This document shows, in pieces, positions 23,001-31,958 of a stretch of DNA of 64,000 nt. The notes beneath the pieces are model-generated. The model ran no database searches, was not told the DNA's origin, and saw only the letters and a program-made list of their open reading frames with translations. Source of the stretch: Steromphala cineraria (taxonomy: Eukaryota > Mollusca > Gastropoda > Trochida > Trochidae); contig OU744721.1 in NCBI GenBank assembly GCA_916613615.1, positions 83,085,060 to 83,149,059 on the forward strand. The letters are read 5' to 3'. A program made the position numbers and the translations under genes. The stretch's first letter is position 1. Every line of letters starts with the position of its first letter.

Positions 23001-26000
23001 GCCTGTTCAAGCCTCAAAAGACTATAAAGTTATATGTAATCATTTGGAATACTAGTAATCTCTTTTGTGTTGAACTTTAAGGCATCTTCACAATAAGTCT
23101 CAAATAATATCAGGGGTGGAAATAACCCATTGCCCGACGCCCGAGTCCAGTGATTTATTTAGTCTGGCAAGTCAAATTTGCATACAGCAGTGTACCGGTG
23201 TCCAGTAGCGTGTCAGATCGTGTAGTATTGATCATTTTATTGAAAATAAAGTATTTCACCTAATTTTTATTCGTGTCAACAGAGATCGTTCGTCAGCGTT
23301 ACCAATTCTATCTGGAGTTACCTTTCTTGTACCAACTGAGCATGCGCACATGTGTTTACTAGATCTCCAAACATCGACTTCGATATGCAGTAAGCAGTCA
23401 CATTTACATAGTAAAACACTGCTGGGAGCTTGTATGAAGGGTGCGGTGAATTCGTAACTAAATAAATAACTTGAAAACGCTTTTGATTAATTAAATTGAT
23501 CATCGTGTAAATTCGAATGCATGTGAATACTTTAATTAAGATAATTTCGCTTTCATTAACTCCTTTTGAATGGATGTGATATATTTCGATAAAGAAATAT
23601 AATTTGCAGAGAGAAATAGACAAAAATATTATCCCCGTTGAACTGACGAGGCGTGCTGGCTTGTCTGACAAACCAATTTATAATTATGAATGGAAACAAC
23701 TTTTTAAAAATACTAAAATATGATTTTTTTAAATAAGACTAGAATGAACATTGTTTCTTTGTAGTTATTAGAATTTAGTTGACCTAGTCTATTTAAGAAT
23801 TCGTTTTCGGTATGAAATTTGATTTAGATACGAATGTTACTATTGACAATATCATCAAGGCCTTGTCACATGCAAGTCGAAGATCGTCTGCTTGTTTGCT
23901 TTATCTTATTTCAATCTGCATTTGACGAGACCAATAAAAATTAGCTGCTAAAAATCTGTTGCATAACCCTGTTTCACAGTTAACTGTTTAATAAGCTAAT
24001 TTTTAACCTACCTAACTTAGTATATGCCACTTACCTTCTCACGAGAGACAGAGGTTTACCGCGAAATTCATCGTGCTTACCGGATGGGCTGCCCCCAGCC
24101 CACTGCGCATGAGCGGGAAACCGGAATCCTGGGTAAAATTCGTATTATACTTTCTTTCTCTCTCTTAGAGAACGCATGTATTTTCATCTCGCTTACTGAT
24201 TTTCTTCACGGTTGGTTTTTCTGGTCTTTTTCCTTCCCTTCCTTCTGTCATTATTCCTTTTGCTGCCCCCATCGTTTCTAATGTATCGATGTTTCCTTCT
24301 AACTTCGCTTTCGCGATCTTTTTGCACTTGGTGATTTTGATCATGTACGTGGCACCTCGCCATGTTTACGTCCTTGCATGTTCTATTTCACTTGGAAATA
24401 CCTTCTGGGGGGTCGATCTGCCTGTTTTCGTACCCCCTTCCTTCTTTTCCCTCTTGTTTTTCCATCTACGTGGGCTGGTTCTGTTGACCTGCTTTTCTGC
24501 ACGTCCGCATTTCCTGCTTACGTCACATCTACCTTGCTTTGGTCCAAAGACTATGGCTGCCTGTTTTTTCCTTCTAAAAACTCGTTTTGCATTTTTAATC
24601 ACTTTCTAAGTGTTTCTATGCATTACTTCCAGCAGTTTATATCCCATTTCATATAAAAATAATAATATATCGCATTATATTTTATTTTCTATATCTTTTT
24701 CACAAAAAATTTCATAAAAATTTTTTCAATCACAAATTAATATATATCATAATCACTTATCCCTATATATTAATTTCATATTACATATTCCATCTAATGC
24801 ATTTCATTTTTGCATTCATTCCTATTAAATAAACTTGTAATAATAATTTTTTCCTTCAAAATTATTTCATTACATCTTATTTAACTTTCTACGGCAACCC
24901 TTCCGGGACATAAATTTTCCCGTTTTCGCTTGCCCTTAAAGGGGCACGCTCTTAAACAAATTTCTAATTCTTAATTTCAAATTTTGTATGCATTCCCCTT
25001 GTGTGTGTCTCCATGATTGGCATGTCTCTGTCTTATGTGTTACAGTATTTATGCCAAGAGTCTACTGTGTCTTGTGTCGCTCCTCCAAGTCGGCCAAGGA
25101 CCCACACCTCCGCTGCCCAGACTGTCTTCCCAGGATCTGCCTCGTGGACGACCGCTGTGCAGAGTGTTCTGACCTCTCCCCCATCGACTTCAAGGTCTTC
25201 ACCTCCGCTCGTCGGAAGAGACTCACCCAGCGTCGACGTAGGAGCATGTCTGACCCCACCACCGACCTCCCTCCAGTCGAGCCGGCCGGCTCTCTGGACT
25301 CTCCACGCCAGGAGGAGCCTCGTCGCTCACCTACGCCGCCTCCTCCTCCTCCTCCTCCTCCTCCTCCTGCTCGGCAGACGCCGCCTCCGACGCCCAGCAC
25401 GTCTGCGGCCCTCTCCCGCCCGGAACTGGAGCTCATCATGTCAAGCATGTTTGATAAGTTGATGGCCCGTCAACCTCTGTCGCAGGACCAACGCCAGCGC
25501 CAGGACCAGTGCCCGGACTCTCGCCTGGACCAGCGCCAGGACCAGCGCCCTGACACTCGCCAGCGCCACGACCAACGCTCGGACCAGCGCCAGGACCAGC
25601 GCCAGCACTCTAGGGATCGTGACCAGCATCAGGATCAGCGCCAACGATCGGGAGATCGGGACCAACGCCAGCGCCTGGACCCCAAGCAGCGCTCAGACCG
25701 GCGCCAGCGCTCCAGGGACTCCCCTCCTAGGGACGTCAGGACATCCCGCTCACCTCGTCGCTCCAGGAGCCCCTCCCCTCCTCGGCGCCAACGACGTTCG
25801 CGGCGCTCCAGGACGCCTTCCCGCTCTCGCTCTCCGTCAGTGGACAGGTCCACCTCCCGGCGCTCACGCCGCTCCGGCTCCCGGACGCCACCGAAGACGC
25901 CCAGATCTTCAAGGAAGAGGCGCCACTCTCCCGTTATCTCCGATGATGAACGTCACTTGGTCCCAGACTACGATGACGACGAGGCAGAGGGCCCCACCTT

Positions 26001-29000
26001 TCTGCCGCTGAAGATGGTATCGAGCTGGATCGCCGACAGGCTCCCAGAGGGCTCCTCCCCTGGTGGCTCGGACCCTCTCACTTGTGTGCGTGAAGACCCT
26101 GACCTCAAGCTCCCCCCTCACCCTGATGTGCTGGAGGGTATAGCCGCCCTACAGGATGACTTTCAGAAGTTATCGCTGTCTTCCTCCCTGAAGTCCTCGA
26201 AGCTACCTGCAGCCACGCCCGTGCACTCGCTCAGCCGCTTCGACAAGGCCGCCGCCCTGGACGACGCCATAGGACGCCTGGCCCCAAACCTCAACCATAC
26301 TTACAAGGTTTCGGACACCAAGATCTCTTCGGTGGAGGCTGCCCTCAGAAGGACTCTGAGGCCGCTGTCGATCCTCCTCACCTCGACTGACGCGATCAAG
26401 GCCGACTTAGACGTCGACAACCCTTCCCGTCTAGATCACCTCCATACCCTGATGGACTGGCAGCGGCGCAACATGGTGCTTGTTCTCGACAACGTGAAAG
26501 CTGGCCTCGGCTCCCTCACTCACCTTCGACGCTCAGGCTTCCTGGACCAGTGTGCGTGGGACTCTGAGTTCAAGAAGTCCCTGCTACAGGCTCCCCCCAC
26601 GGCATCGACGCTCTTCGCCGACAAGATCCCGGAGGTCTACAAGGAGCAGGCCGCAGTCACTCAGACGGAGGTTGCCTTCCGGACGTTGCAGCACGTCTCC
26701 AACATCTCGTTCAGACGGCAGAATAACAACAGCCAACGCCCTTACAAGCGCCAGCGTGTTAGGTGCAAGCCCTCCAGGTCAGGTCCCTCCTCGCAGTACC
26801 AGCGCTCTGCCAACTCCTCCAGAGGAAGGGACGCCCCCAAGCCACGCGGAGGCAGGGGTGGCAAGCGACCCTACGCCAGACAGTGATGCCTGCGCCCCAC
26901 GCGGCTGGGTCCTCCCGCCCCCAGTCGTGCCGGTGCACCCCACACCCGTAGGCGGGAGATTAGGGATCTTCTGGCGCAACTGGACAATACTAGAAGATCC
27001 TTACGTCACCAACACCCTGAGGACAGGTTACAAGTTGCCATTGACCTGCCCTCCCCCCGTGACCGCGACTCCCCTGGCACGGGATTACTCAGAAGCCCAG
27101 AGCGCTCTTCTAGCAGAGAACATCAAGACGCTTACCGACAAGAACGCTCTGGAGTTGGTGCTACAACCCGATCACGCCCCAGGGTTTTACTCACCAATCT
27201 TCCTGGTCCCGAAGAAAAATTCCACCAAGTTTCGAATGATCCACAACATGGCGACATTCAACGAGCTTTACATGGAGCCACCATCCCACTTTCGCATGAC
27301 CTCCCTAGACGCTCTCCGAGCCCAGCTGTCTCCAGGCGATTGGATGGTCAGCCTCGACTTACAGGACGCCTATCTCCACGTGCCGATCTACCCGCCTCAC
27401 AGGAGGTTCCTGCGGTTCATCTTCCAGGGCCTACATTACCAGTGGCGGGTCCTGCCGTTTGGAATTTCTTCGGCTCCGTGGTTATTCACAAGGATCACAG
27501 CTCCCATCTGTCGCTATCTCCATCTCAGAGGGATGCATTTCGACCCCTACATCGACGACTGTCTCATGTCCAATCCTCAACCACTCGTTCTACGCAGACA
27601 GGCGGCGTTGGCCCTCGACCTCCTCCGCCAGCTGGGATGGCTAGTCAACCGGGAGAAGTCTCAGCTTGTTCCCTCCCAAGACTTGACCTTCATAGGAGGG
27701 CGCTTCCGGACAGACCTGGGCCTCCTACTCGTCCCTCCAGACAGGTGGTCCAAGATCCAGGCCTTCATCCACCGAGCCTTGGTGTCCCCTCTCCGACTCA
27801 GAGATTGGCAATCTCTTCTGGGACTCCTCACGTCCGCCCAGGCCCTCACGCTCAGAGGTCGTCTCATGATCCGCCCCCTCCAGGTGTTTCTCAGCCCTTA
27901 CATCCGGTCGGACGACACGTCAGTAAGGATCTCCCTGCCTGCGCACCTCAGCCTGTACCTCCGCTGGTGGACACAGCCATCGAACGTCTGCGAAGGCGTC
28001 TCTTTGCTAGAGTTTCAACACAACCAGGAACTATTCGTGGACGCTTCGCTCCAGGGCTGGGGAGCTCATCTCGGGGATCAGACTGCGTCAGGCATTTGGA
28101 CGCATCCTCAGACCACCAGGCACTCAAACAATCTGGAGATGCAGGCAGTAATCTTAGCAGTGACGCATTGGCTTCAAGTTCTACGAGGCAGCCGCCTTCT
28201 CCTGGCCTCAGACAACTCCACGGTCGTTTGGACTATCAGGAACCAAGGAACGACAGGCTCTCCTCAGCTCCTAGAACAGGCCTTCGAGCTCTTCCATCTT
28301 CTGGACGAGAATCAGATCTTCGTCAGAGCTCGACATATTCCAGGCTGCAGGAACGTCCTCGCGGACGCCCTGTCCAGACCAGACAAGCCGTCACCAACAG
28401 AGTGGATGTTGAACCCGGAAGCCTTCGCTCTCATCGCCGCTCAGGTCCACCGTCCTCTCCTCGACCTGTTTGCCACGAAGCAGAACCATCAGCTTCCGGT
28501 GTACGTCTCGCCTCTCCCCGATCCAGCAGCTTGGGCCGTCGACGCCATGTCCTTGTCGTGGGAGAATCTGGACGCATACGCTTTTCCACCTCCGATTCTC
28601 CTGACCAAAGTCGTCGCCAAGATCAGGGACACACTTCACCTCAGACTGACTTTGGTCGCGCCCTACTGGCCGGCGAGAGGCTGGTTCCCCGATCTTCTTC
28701 TTCTCGCCGAAAAAGATCCGCTCCCCCTTCCAAAGTGGCCAAACCTGCTTCGTCACCCTCTCAGTCGTCAGCTTCACCCAGATCCCGAGAGGTACGCTCT
28801 GCACGTATGGACCATCTTCAGAGATCACTCCGGGCCAAGGGTTACTCAGGACGAGTAGCCAGTGCCATCTCCAGAGCCCATAGGCAATCCACGAGGTCGC
28901 TGTACGATGACAAGTGGCTGTCATTCGAGAACTTCTGCAAGGACGCAGGCCGGGATCCTTTGTCCGTGGACCCCCAGTTTGTGGCCAACTTCCTCCTTCA

Positions 29001-30876
29001 CCTCCGCCAGAAACGTCACTTGAAGGGTGGGACTATATCAACGTACCTGTCGGCGCTCAACTCTGTCCTCGCTGTTAAATCAGACAGGAAGTTCTCCAAG
29101 GTTCCCGAGCTGGTCGCTCTCCTCAAGTCGTTCAAGCTGGAGGACCAGAAACTCAAGTTCAGACCTCCGGCTTGGGACCTCAACGTCGTCCTCAGATATC
29201 TGCGAGGAGCTCCCTTCGAACCCTTGTCAGAAGCCTCTTTCCAAGACCTCTCCAGGAAAACAGCCTTCCTCCTGTCCTTTGCTACGGCCGCTAGAGTGAG
29301 TGAGCTGCACGCACTGGACGTCACCAGAGTGCGGTTTGAGCAGTCTAGGAAGGGTTCAGTTCACCTCGGCCTCTTGTGGAACTTTGTTGCCAAGAACCAG
29401 CTCCCTGGACAACCGGGCAGGACGTTCACCATCCCTCCCCTCTCCAAGATCGTGTCGTCCTGATGCGGAAGAACTCGCTTTATGTCCTGTACGTGCCCTT
29501 CGGGAGTACATCGACCGCTCTGCGCCCAAGAGAGGCACCAGGAAAAGACTCTTCATTCCCTTTTCACCATCTGCCAAGGGAGAAGTCACCAGAAACACCC
29601 TCTCGCTGTGGCTCCGGACCGTCATCCTAGCAGCATATGACGCAGCCGGCTTGCCTCACCCTGTCGCCAGCAACCCGCACGAGATCCGGGCACTTGCATC
29701 CACCATGGCTTTACATCGCAACTGCTCAGTTCCAGCCATCATGGAAGGATGTTTCTGGCGCTCTACGACGGTCTTCGCATCCCACTACCTCCGAGACCTC
29801 GCTGTGGAAGACGTGCAAGGCCTGCAGACCTTTGGACCGTTGGTGGTAGCCCAACAGCTAGCTGCCCCAACGTCTCTTTAGGGTAAGCTGAAAACTCATC
29901 TACTTCGTTACTTCTCACCCTGCACCTGTTGAGTTGTTTCGTTGTTGGCGACTTCGTGGGGTTCACCGCTTGCTTCTCTGTGCAGTTCGCTTCGGTCGTT
30001 CCCACTCCGGGAGGATGTTTGATGGATGCTTTTCTGCCTTGATGACTCGTCCTCCCTCCTCCCTACTGTCGGATCAGTGGCATATACTAAGTTAGGTAGG
30101 TTAAAAATTTATTAAAATCTAAATATTTTAGATATTTAAATACCTACCTAACTTAGTAGGAATTACTCCCGCCCGGCCTCCCCTTCAGACTTCATTGGAC
30201 GTCTCTTACAAGACTTCGTTTTCAGAAAGTATGATACGAATTTTACCAAGGATTCCGGTTTCCCGCTCATGCGCAGTGGGCTGGGGGCAGCCCATCCGGT
30301 AAGCATGATGAATTTCGCGGTAAACCTCTGTCTCTCGTGAGAAGGTAAGTGGCATAACGGTATACTAAGTTAGGTAGGTATTTAAATATCTAAAATATTT
30401 AGATTTTAATAATACCTTTTAGCTTTATCTAAATAACATTATATTTCAATCATTATTTGACTTGAGGTCTGGTACAGTGGATGAAACATCAGGGCAGGTG
30501 ATTTTACATGTCCCACTGGACCTGGGTACAGTGGCAATTTAAAAGTTATTTCCACCCCTGAATATAAAAATCTTTTCTGAGGTATAGTTTACAAAGGAGA
30601 ATCCTTTAGGTCCATATAAGACATTAGAATTATTATTATAATTTATTATGATAATTGTTATTATTACAATCGTTGAATGTCAAATGATAAAGTATGATCT
30701 CCCTGTACAGCATCGACGGAGAGTATGTTCCTGTGGAGGGGGATGCGGTCACTTACAAGACCGTCTTGATACCGCCCCGACTGGAGAAGATCCAAGCGGT
30801 GCACGTGAGGATCACCCATCTCAACCCGGAGGAGAAGCACGAGAAGTGGGACTCCTCGTCCCAGAATCCCTGCTAG
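19930..30876 (+). CDS. CARHSP1: Cold-shock-domain RNA-binding protein, CARHSP1/CSDC2 family (3 coding exons)
   Basis: Exons 19930-20063, 22872-22994 and 30711-30876 join in phase (134+123+166 nt) into a 140-aa protein, close to the usual length of about 147-153 aa. All junctions are GT-AG. Residues 1-44 form a Ser/Pro-rich head with a basic stretch ending RRSRTYS (residues 38-44), which fits the RxRxxS kinase motif of vertebrate CARHSP1. Residues 53-120 form a single cold-shock domain with GHGFI (67-71, RNP1-like) and LFVHIS (80-85, RNP2-like). The family are cytoplasmic and granule-associated proteins that bind single-stranded mRNA and stabilise transcripts. In vertebrates they are dephosphorylated by calcineurin. 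The acceptor 16 bp before the ATG shows that the 5' leader is spliced. Intron 2 (7.7 kb) contains a DIRS retrotransposon. CARHSP1 versus CSDC2 is not meaningful if this is the pre-duplication orthologue. Confidence 0.93.
20743..21606 (+). mobile_element. Helentron-associated-like element, family C, in CARHSP1 intron 1
   Basis: The left end is a hairpin AGCAGCCCC...GGGGCTGCT (20744-20771) followed by a (CGC)n triplet run (20793-20808). The core has two to three diverged units of about 290 bp containing CAAGGTCAAGGTCAC-type runs and AACTTGAAAAGTTTTTGTGC. The right end repeats GGGGCTGCT (21560-21568), then a CTGC-tttt-GCAG stem-loop (21569-21580), then AATCTAGTTT. The shared hairpin, microsatellite, minisatellite and stem-loop order puts it with the other elements. 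It lies in intron 1, in the same orientation as the gene. Confidence 0.65.
21607..22871. other. Remainder of CARHSP1-like intron 1, nothing recognised
   Basis: AT-rich intronic sequence ending at acceptor TTATGTTACAG (22871). The 66-codon frame at 21673 is not supported by any motif. Confidence 0.6.
22872..22994 (+). CDS. CARHSP1: CARHSP1-like exon 2 (residues 45-85, RNP1 and RNP2)
   Basis: This exon holds the start of the cold-shock domain, with both nucleic-acid-binding motifs, GHGFI and LFVHIS. Flanks are TTACAG acceptor and GTAAGT donor (22995), phase 2 in and phase 2 out. Confidence 0.93.
24003..24157 (+). repeat. DIRS left inverted terminal repeat
   Basis: Complementary to 30223-30380 with few differences, including the block containing GGATGGGCTGCCCCCAGCCC. 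A small indel after TTAGTATA distinguishes the arms. Confidence 0.92.
24158..25050 (+). other. DIRS 5' leader
   Basis: Pyrimidine- and T-rich untranslated region between the left terminal repeat and the gag-like ORF. Short overlapping frames at 24024-24656 are not conserved domains. Confidence 0.6.
25051..26886 (+). CDS. DIRS ORF1, gag-like nucleic-acid-binding protein
   Basis: The frame opens at 24988, but I prefer the ATG at 25051 (611 aa). It begins the cysteine cluster directly: C6xxC9, C22xxC25, C30 and C36xxC39, a likely zinc-binding module. A proline run (about residues 98-107), a long Arg/Gln/Asp repeat of QDQR/QRQD units (about 145-205) and an SR-rich block (SRSRSP-like, about 210-300) follow. 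A less biased domain of about 250 residues comes next, then an Arg/Gly-rich basic tail (RGGRGGKRP). The role is inferred to be packaging of the element RNA. The frame is intact. It overlaps the next ORF, which is in the +1 frame. Strongly GC-rich compared with the host DNA around it. Confidence 0.85.
   Translation: MPRVYCVLCRSSKSAKDPHLRCPDCLPRICLVDDRCAECSDLSPIDFKVFTSARRKRLTQRRRRSMSDPTTDLPPVEPAGSLDSPRQEEPRRSPTPPPPPPPPPPPARQTPPPTPSTSAALSRPELELIMSSMFDKLMARQPLSQDQRQRQDQCPDSRLDQRQDQRPDTRQRHDQRSDQRQDQRQHSRDRDQHQDQRQRSGDRDQRQRLDPKQRSDRRQRSRDSPPRDVRTSRSPRRSRSPSPPRRQRRSRRSRTPSRSRSPSVDRSTSRRSRRSGSRTPPKTPRSSRKRRHSPVISDDERHLVPDYDDDEAEGPTFLPLKMVSSWIADRLPEGSSPGGSDPLTCVREDPDLKLPPHPDVLEGIAALQDDFQKLSLSSSLKSSKLPAATPVHSLSRFDKAAALDDAIGRLAPNLNHTYKVSDTKISSVEAALRRTLRPLSILLTSTDAIKADLDVDNPSRLDHLHTLMDWQRRNMVLVLDNVKAGLGSLTHLRRSGFLDQCAWDSEFKKSLLQAPPTASTLFADKIPEVYKEQAAVTQTEVAFRTLQHVSNISFRRQNNNSQRPYKRQRVRCKPSRSGPSSQYQRSANSSRGRDAPKPRGGRGGKRPYARQ
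26552..28858 (+). CDS. DIRS ORF2: reverse transcriptase, RNase H and degenerate methyltransferase-like domain
   Basis: The 768-codon open frame overlaps ORF1. Recognisable homology begins near residue 133 (GGRLGIFWRNW), so the true start or frameshift site is unknown. RT motifs: MVSLDLQDAYLHVPI (motif A, about 265-279), LPFGISSAPWLF (motif B region) and YIDDCLM (catalytic motif C, about 338-344). RNase H carries LFVDASLQGWG, the E of NNLEMQA, LASDNSTVVW and ADALSRP, i.e. the D-E-D-D set. The C-terminal part (DLFATKQNHQLPVYVSPLPD, then APYWP) matches the Dam-like methyltransferase region typical of DIRS elements, with APYWP where an active enzyme would have a DPPY-type motif. No internal stops. 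Confidence 0.9.
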   Translation: MRGTLSSRSPCYRLPPRHRRSSPTRSRRSTRSRPQSLRRRLPSGRCSTSPTSRSDGRITTANALTSASVLGASPPGQVPPRSTSALPTPPEEGTPPSHAEAGVASDPTPDSDACAPRGWVLPPPVVPVHPTPVGGRLGIFWRNWTILEDPYVTNTLRTGYKLPLTCPPPVTATPLARDYSEAQSALLAENIKTLTDKNALELVLQPDHAPGFYSPIFLVPKKNSTKFRMIHNMATFNELYMEPPSHFRMTSLDALRAQLSPGDWMVSLDLQDAYLHVPIYPPHRRFLRFIFQGLHYQWRVLPFGISSAPWLFTRITAPICRYLHLRGMHFDPYIDDCLMSNPQPLVLRRQAALALDLLRQLGWLVNREKSQLVPSQDLTFIGGRFRTDLGLLLVPPDRWSKIQAFIHRALVSPLRLRDWQSLLGLLTSAQALTLRGRLMIRPLQVFLSPYIRSDDTSVRISLPAHLSLYLRWWTQPSNVCEGVSLLEFQHNQELFVDASLQGWGAHLGDQTASGIWTHPQTTRHSNNLEMQAVILAVTHWLQVLRGSRLLLASDNSTVVWTIRNQGTTGSPQLLEQAFELFHLLDENQIFVRARHIPGCRNVLADALSRPDKPSPTEWMLNPEAFALIAAQVHRPLLDLFATKQNHQLPVYVSPLPDPAAWAVDAMSLSWENLDAYAFPPPILLTKVVAKIRDTLHLRLTLVAPYWPARGWFPDLLLLAEKDPLPLPKWPNLLRHPLSRQLHPDPERYALHVWTIFRDHSGPRVTQDE
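28807..29881 (+). pseudogene. DIRS tyrosine recombinase, one frameshift
   Basis: The recombinase starts in frame 1 (ATG at 28807, overlapping the end of ORF2 by about 50 nt), with an N-terminal SAM-like core-binding region (ISRAHRQSTRSLYDDKWLSF). The catalytic Arg is in TAARVSEL (codon at 29293). That frame stops at 29461-29463. The rest continues in frame 2, open from 29300 to 29881, with PDAEELALCPVRALREYI directly after the break, then HEIR (HxxR, 29678-29689) and the nucleophile Tyr in ASHYLRD (29786-29788). The catalytic set is complete but split by a single indel near 29455-29463. This is a real inactivating mutation or a sequence error. ORF1 and ORF2 are intact, so loss is recent. Confidence 0.85.
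30076..30160. repeat. DIRS internal complementary region
   Basis: 30076-30110 is the complement of the left terminus and 30110-30160 the complement of the right terminus, joined head to head. Family knowledge assigns this region to templating completion and circularisation of the DIRS replication intermediate. Confidence 0.88.
30223..30412 (-). repeat. DIRS right inverted terminal repeat and end
   Basis: Inverted copy of 24003-24157 followed by the right-end-specific block (about 30380-30412) that pairs with the second half of the internal complementary region. Confidence 0.9.
30711..30876 (+). CDS. CARHSP1: CARHSP1-like exon 3 (residues 86-140, end of domain and stop)
   Basis: Acceptor TGTACAG ends at 30710. 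The exon finishes the cold-shock domain (YKTVLIPPRLEKIQAVHV) and the short charged tail EEKHEKWDSS, and stops at TAG 30874-30876. Confidence 0.93.
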
Positions 30877-31400
30877 GGTCGCCACCTAAAGACCAACATT
30901 CTTGTGAGAACTCCCAAGTATTGTACATCTGAGATAAGGGAGCTGAGCAGACTTGGAACTTGTGATCACCAACATCTGGGTTATCTCCCTTGGATTTAGA
31001 AAACTTACCTCAGATAATTTGGAACATTTTACACGATTATTCACTATACTATTGATAGTTTTGTAGACTAAATTGTTAAGTCTGATAAGTCAACATCTGA
31101 ATTATCTCCCTTGCACTTTAAAAAGATTACCTCAGATGATTGACGACCTTTTGCATGATATTTCACTACACTATTGATATTTTCAAAGACAAATAATGAC
31201 ACCTGTTAAGTCTTATGATTGTTTTGAATATAACAGAATTAGCATGTAAAGTCTGAATGAATTGACTCTGTTGTATATTGACTTTTATGATGTGTTCATT
31301 GTGACAGTGTGTTCACATTTGACTAAGGAAATGTTGAATTGATGCTTAATATACTAATTATTTTGGTAATTATTATCGACCTGTAAATAAAAGAAAGTAA
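30877..31400 (+). other. CARHSP1: CARHSP1-like 3' UTR and candidate polyadenylation signal
   Basis: The first AATAAA well placed after the stop is at 31386-31391 (CTGTAAATAAAAG), giving a 3' UTR of about 0.5 kb. The two stretches near 30970-31010 and 31090-31130 (ACATCTG.xTTATCTCCCTTG.A.TT) are similar and may be an internal duplication. Confidence 0.5.
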
Positions 31401-31958
31401 CAAAGTGTTTTGTCCCTGACAGAAGAAGAACTACCGGTAGCTCTTGACTCTTTGTTTGTTTAGGATATGAGGAATGGCAGCAGAATAACTAGTCCACTCA
31501 CTCTTATTGTTGTTGAAATTGTCAAATTACTAAAACTGTCAGTGTCTTGTTTGTTTGTTGTACAATTGTTTGCTTTGAACTAACTTCAACAGATAACTTC
31601 TTAAAATTATTTTAATACCTTTATAAGAAGTTATTATGAGAATGCATGAGGTATTTTGAATAATGTGCATTATCCTAACATTACCCTTGAGTTTTATACA
31701 TCACTAGGGAACTGATGCGTTATCAAAAATACTAATTGTTTCAGAATTTGTGTCAGTCCCGTTGTGTAGACAATCTCATGTTAAGTGCGTTGTCTCAAAT
31801 TGAAGCAAGAGTATTGACAGAATATCATAAGCTTTATGATTAGAAGACTTCATTTAGCAATGCTTGCTTCATCTTATTAATTAATGATAAAATGTTAAGG
31901 CCAGACTGAAACATATTTTTTCAAGTAATATTTTATGAAATGATTTATATATAACTAA
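31401..31958. other. No recognised gene
   Basis: AT-rich sequence downstream of the CARHSP1-like gene. Nothing recognised. Confidence 0.5.

Larger units (their letters stand above)
23998..30412 (+). mobile_element. DIRS1-like tyrosine-recombinase retrotransposon, nearly complete
   Basis: A 6.4-kb element with gag-like ORF, RT/RNase H/methyltransferase-like ORF and tyrosine recombinase, in that order. The ends are inverted: 24003-24157 matches the complement of 30223-30380. An internal complementary region (30076-30160) is complementary in its first half to the extreme left end (23998-24031) and in its second half to the extreme right end (about 30362-30412). Inverted termini plus this internal region define DIRS1-like elements and exclude Ngaro-type split direct repeats. 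Such elements replicate through a circular intermediate and insert by recombinase without a target duplication; none is seen. The element is in the host-gene orientation inside CARHSP1 intron 2. One frameshift in the recombinase is the only lesion found. Confidence 0.93.
23111..30560. mobile_element. hAT-like element interrupted by the DIRS retrotransposon
   Basis: CAGGGGTGGAAATAAC (23111-23126) is perfectly complementary to GTTATTTCCACCCCTG (30545-30560), and both ends have GTCCAGTG in the subterminal region. Removing the DIRS insertion (23998-30412) leaves about 1.04 kb. No transposase frame is present, so it is non-autonomous. The 8-bp flanks (aataatat and aatataaa) agree only partly, so the target duplication is decayed or uncertain. 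The element sits in intron 2 of the CARHSP1-like gene. Confidence 0.75.

Noticed and set aside
23318..23671. 117-codon minus-strand frame inside the hAT-like element
   Set aside because: No transposase motif (no hAT dimerisation or RNase H-like residues seen), and the element looks non-autonomous.
25062..26121. Antisense and out-of-frame ORFs of 70-150 codons across the DIRS gag region
   Set aside because: GC-rich, repetitive shadows of the gag frame (poly-Pro read as poly-Gly or poly-Leu); no independent motif.
27340..28806. Frame-1 open reading frame upstream of the recombinase ATG
   Set aside because: Shadow of ORF2 in a GC-rich sequence. Recombinase homology begins only near 28807, so the extension is not treated as protein.
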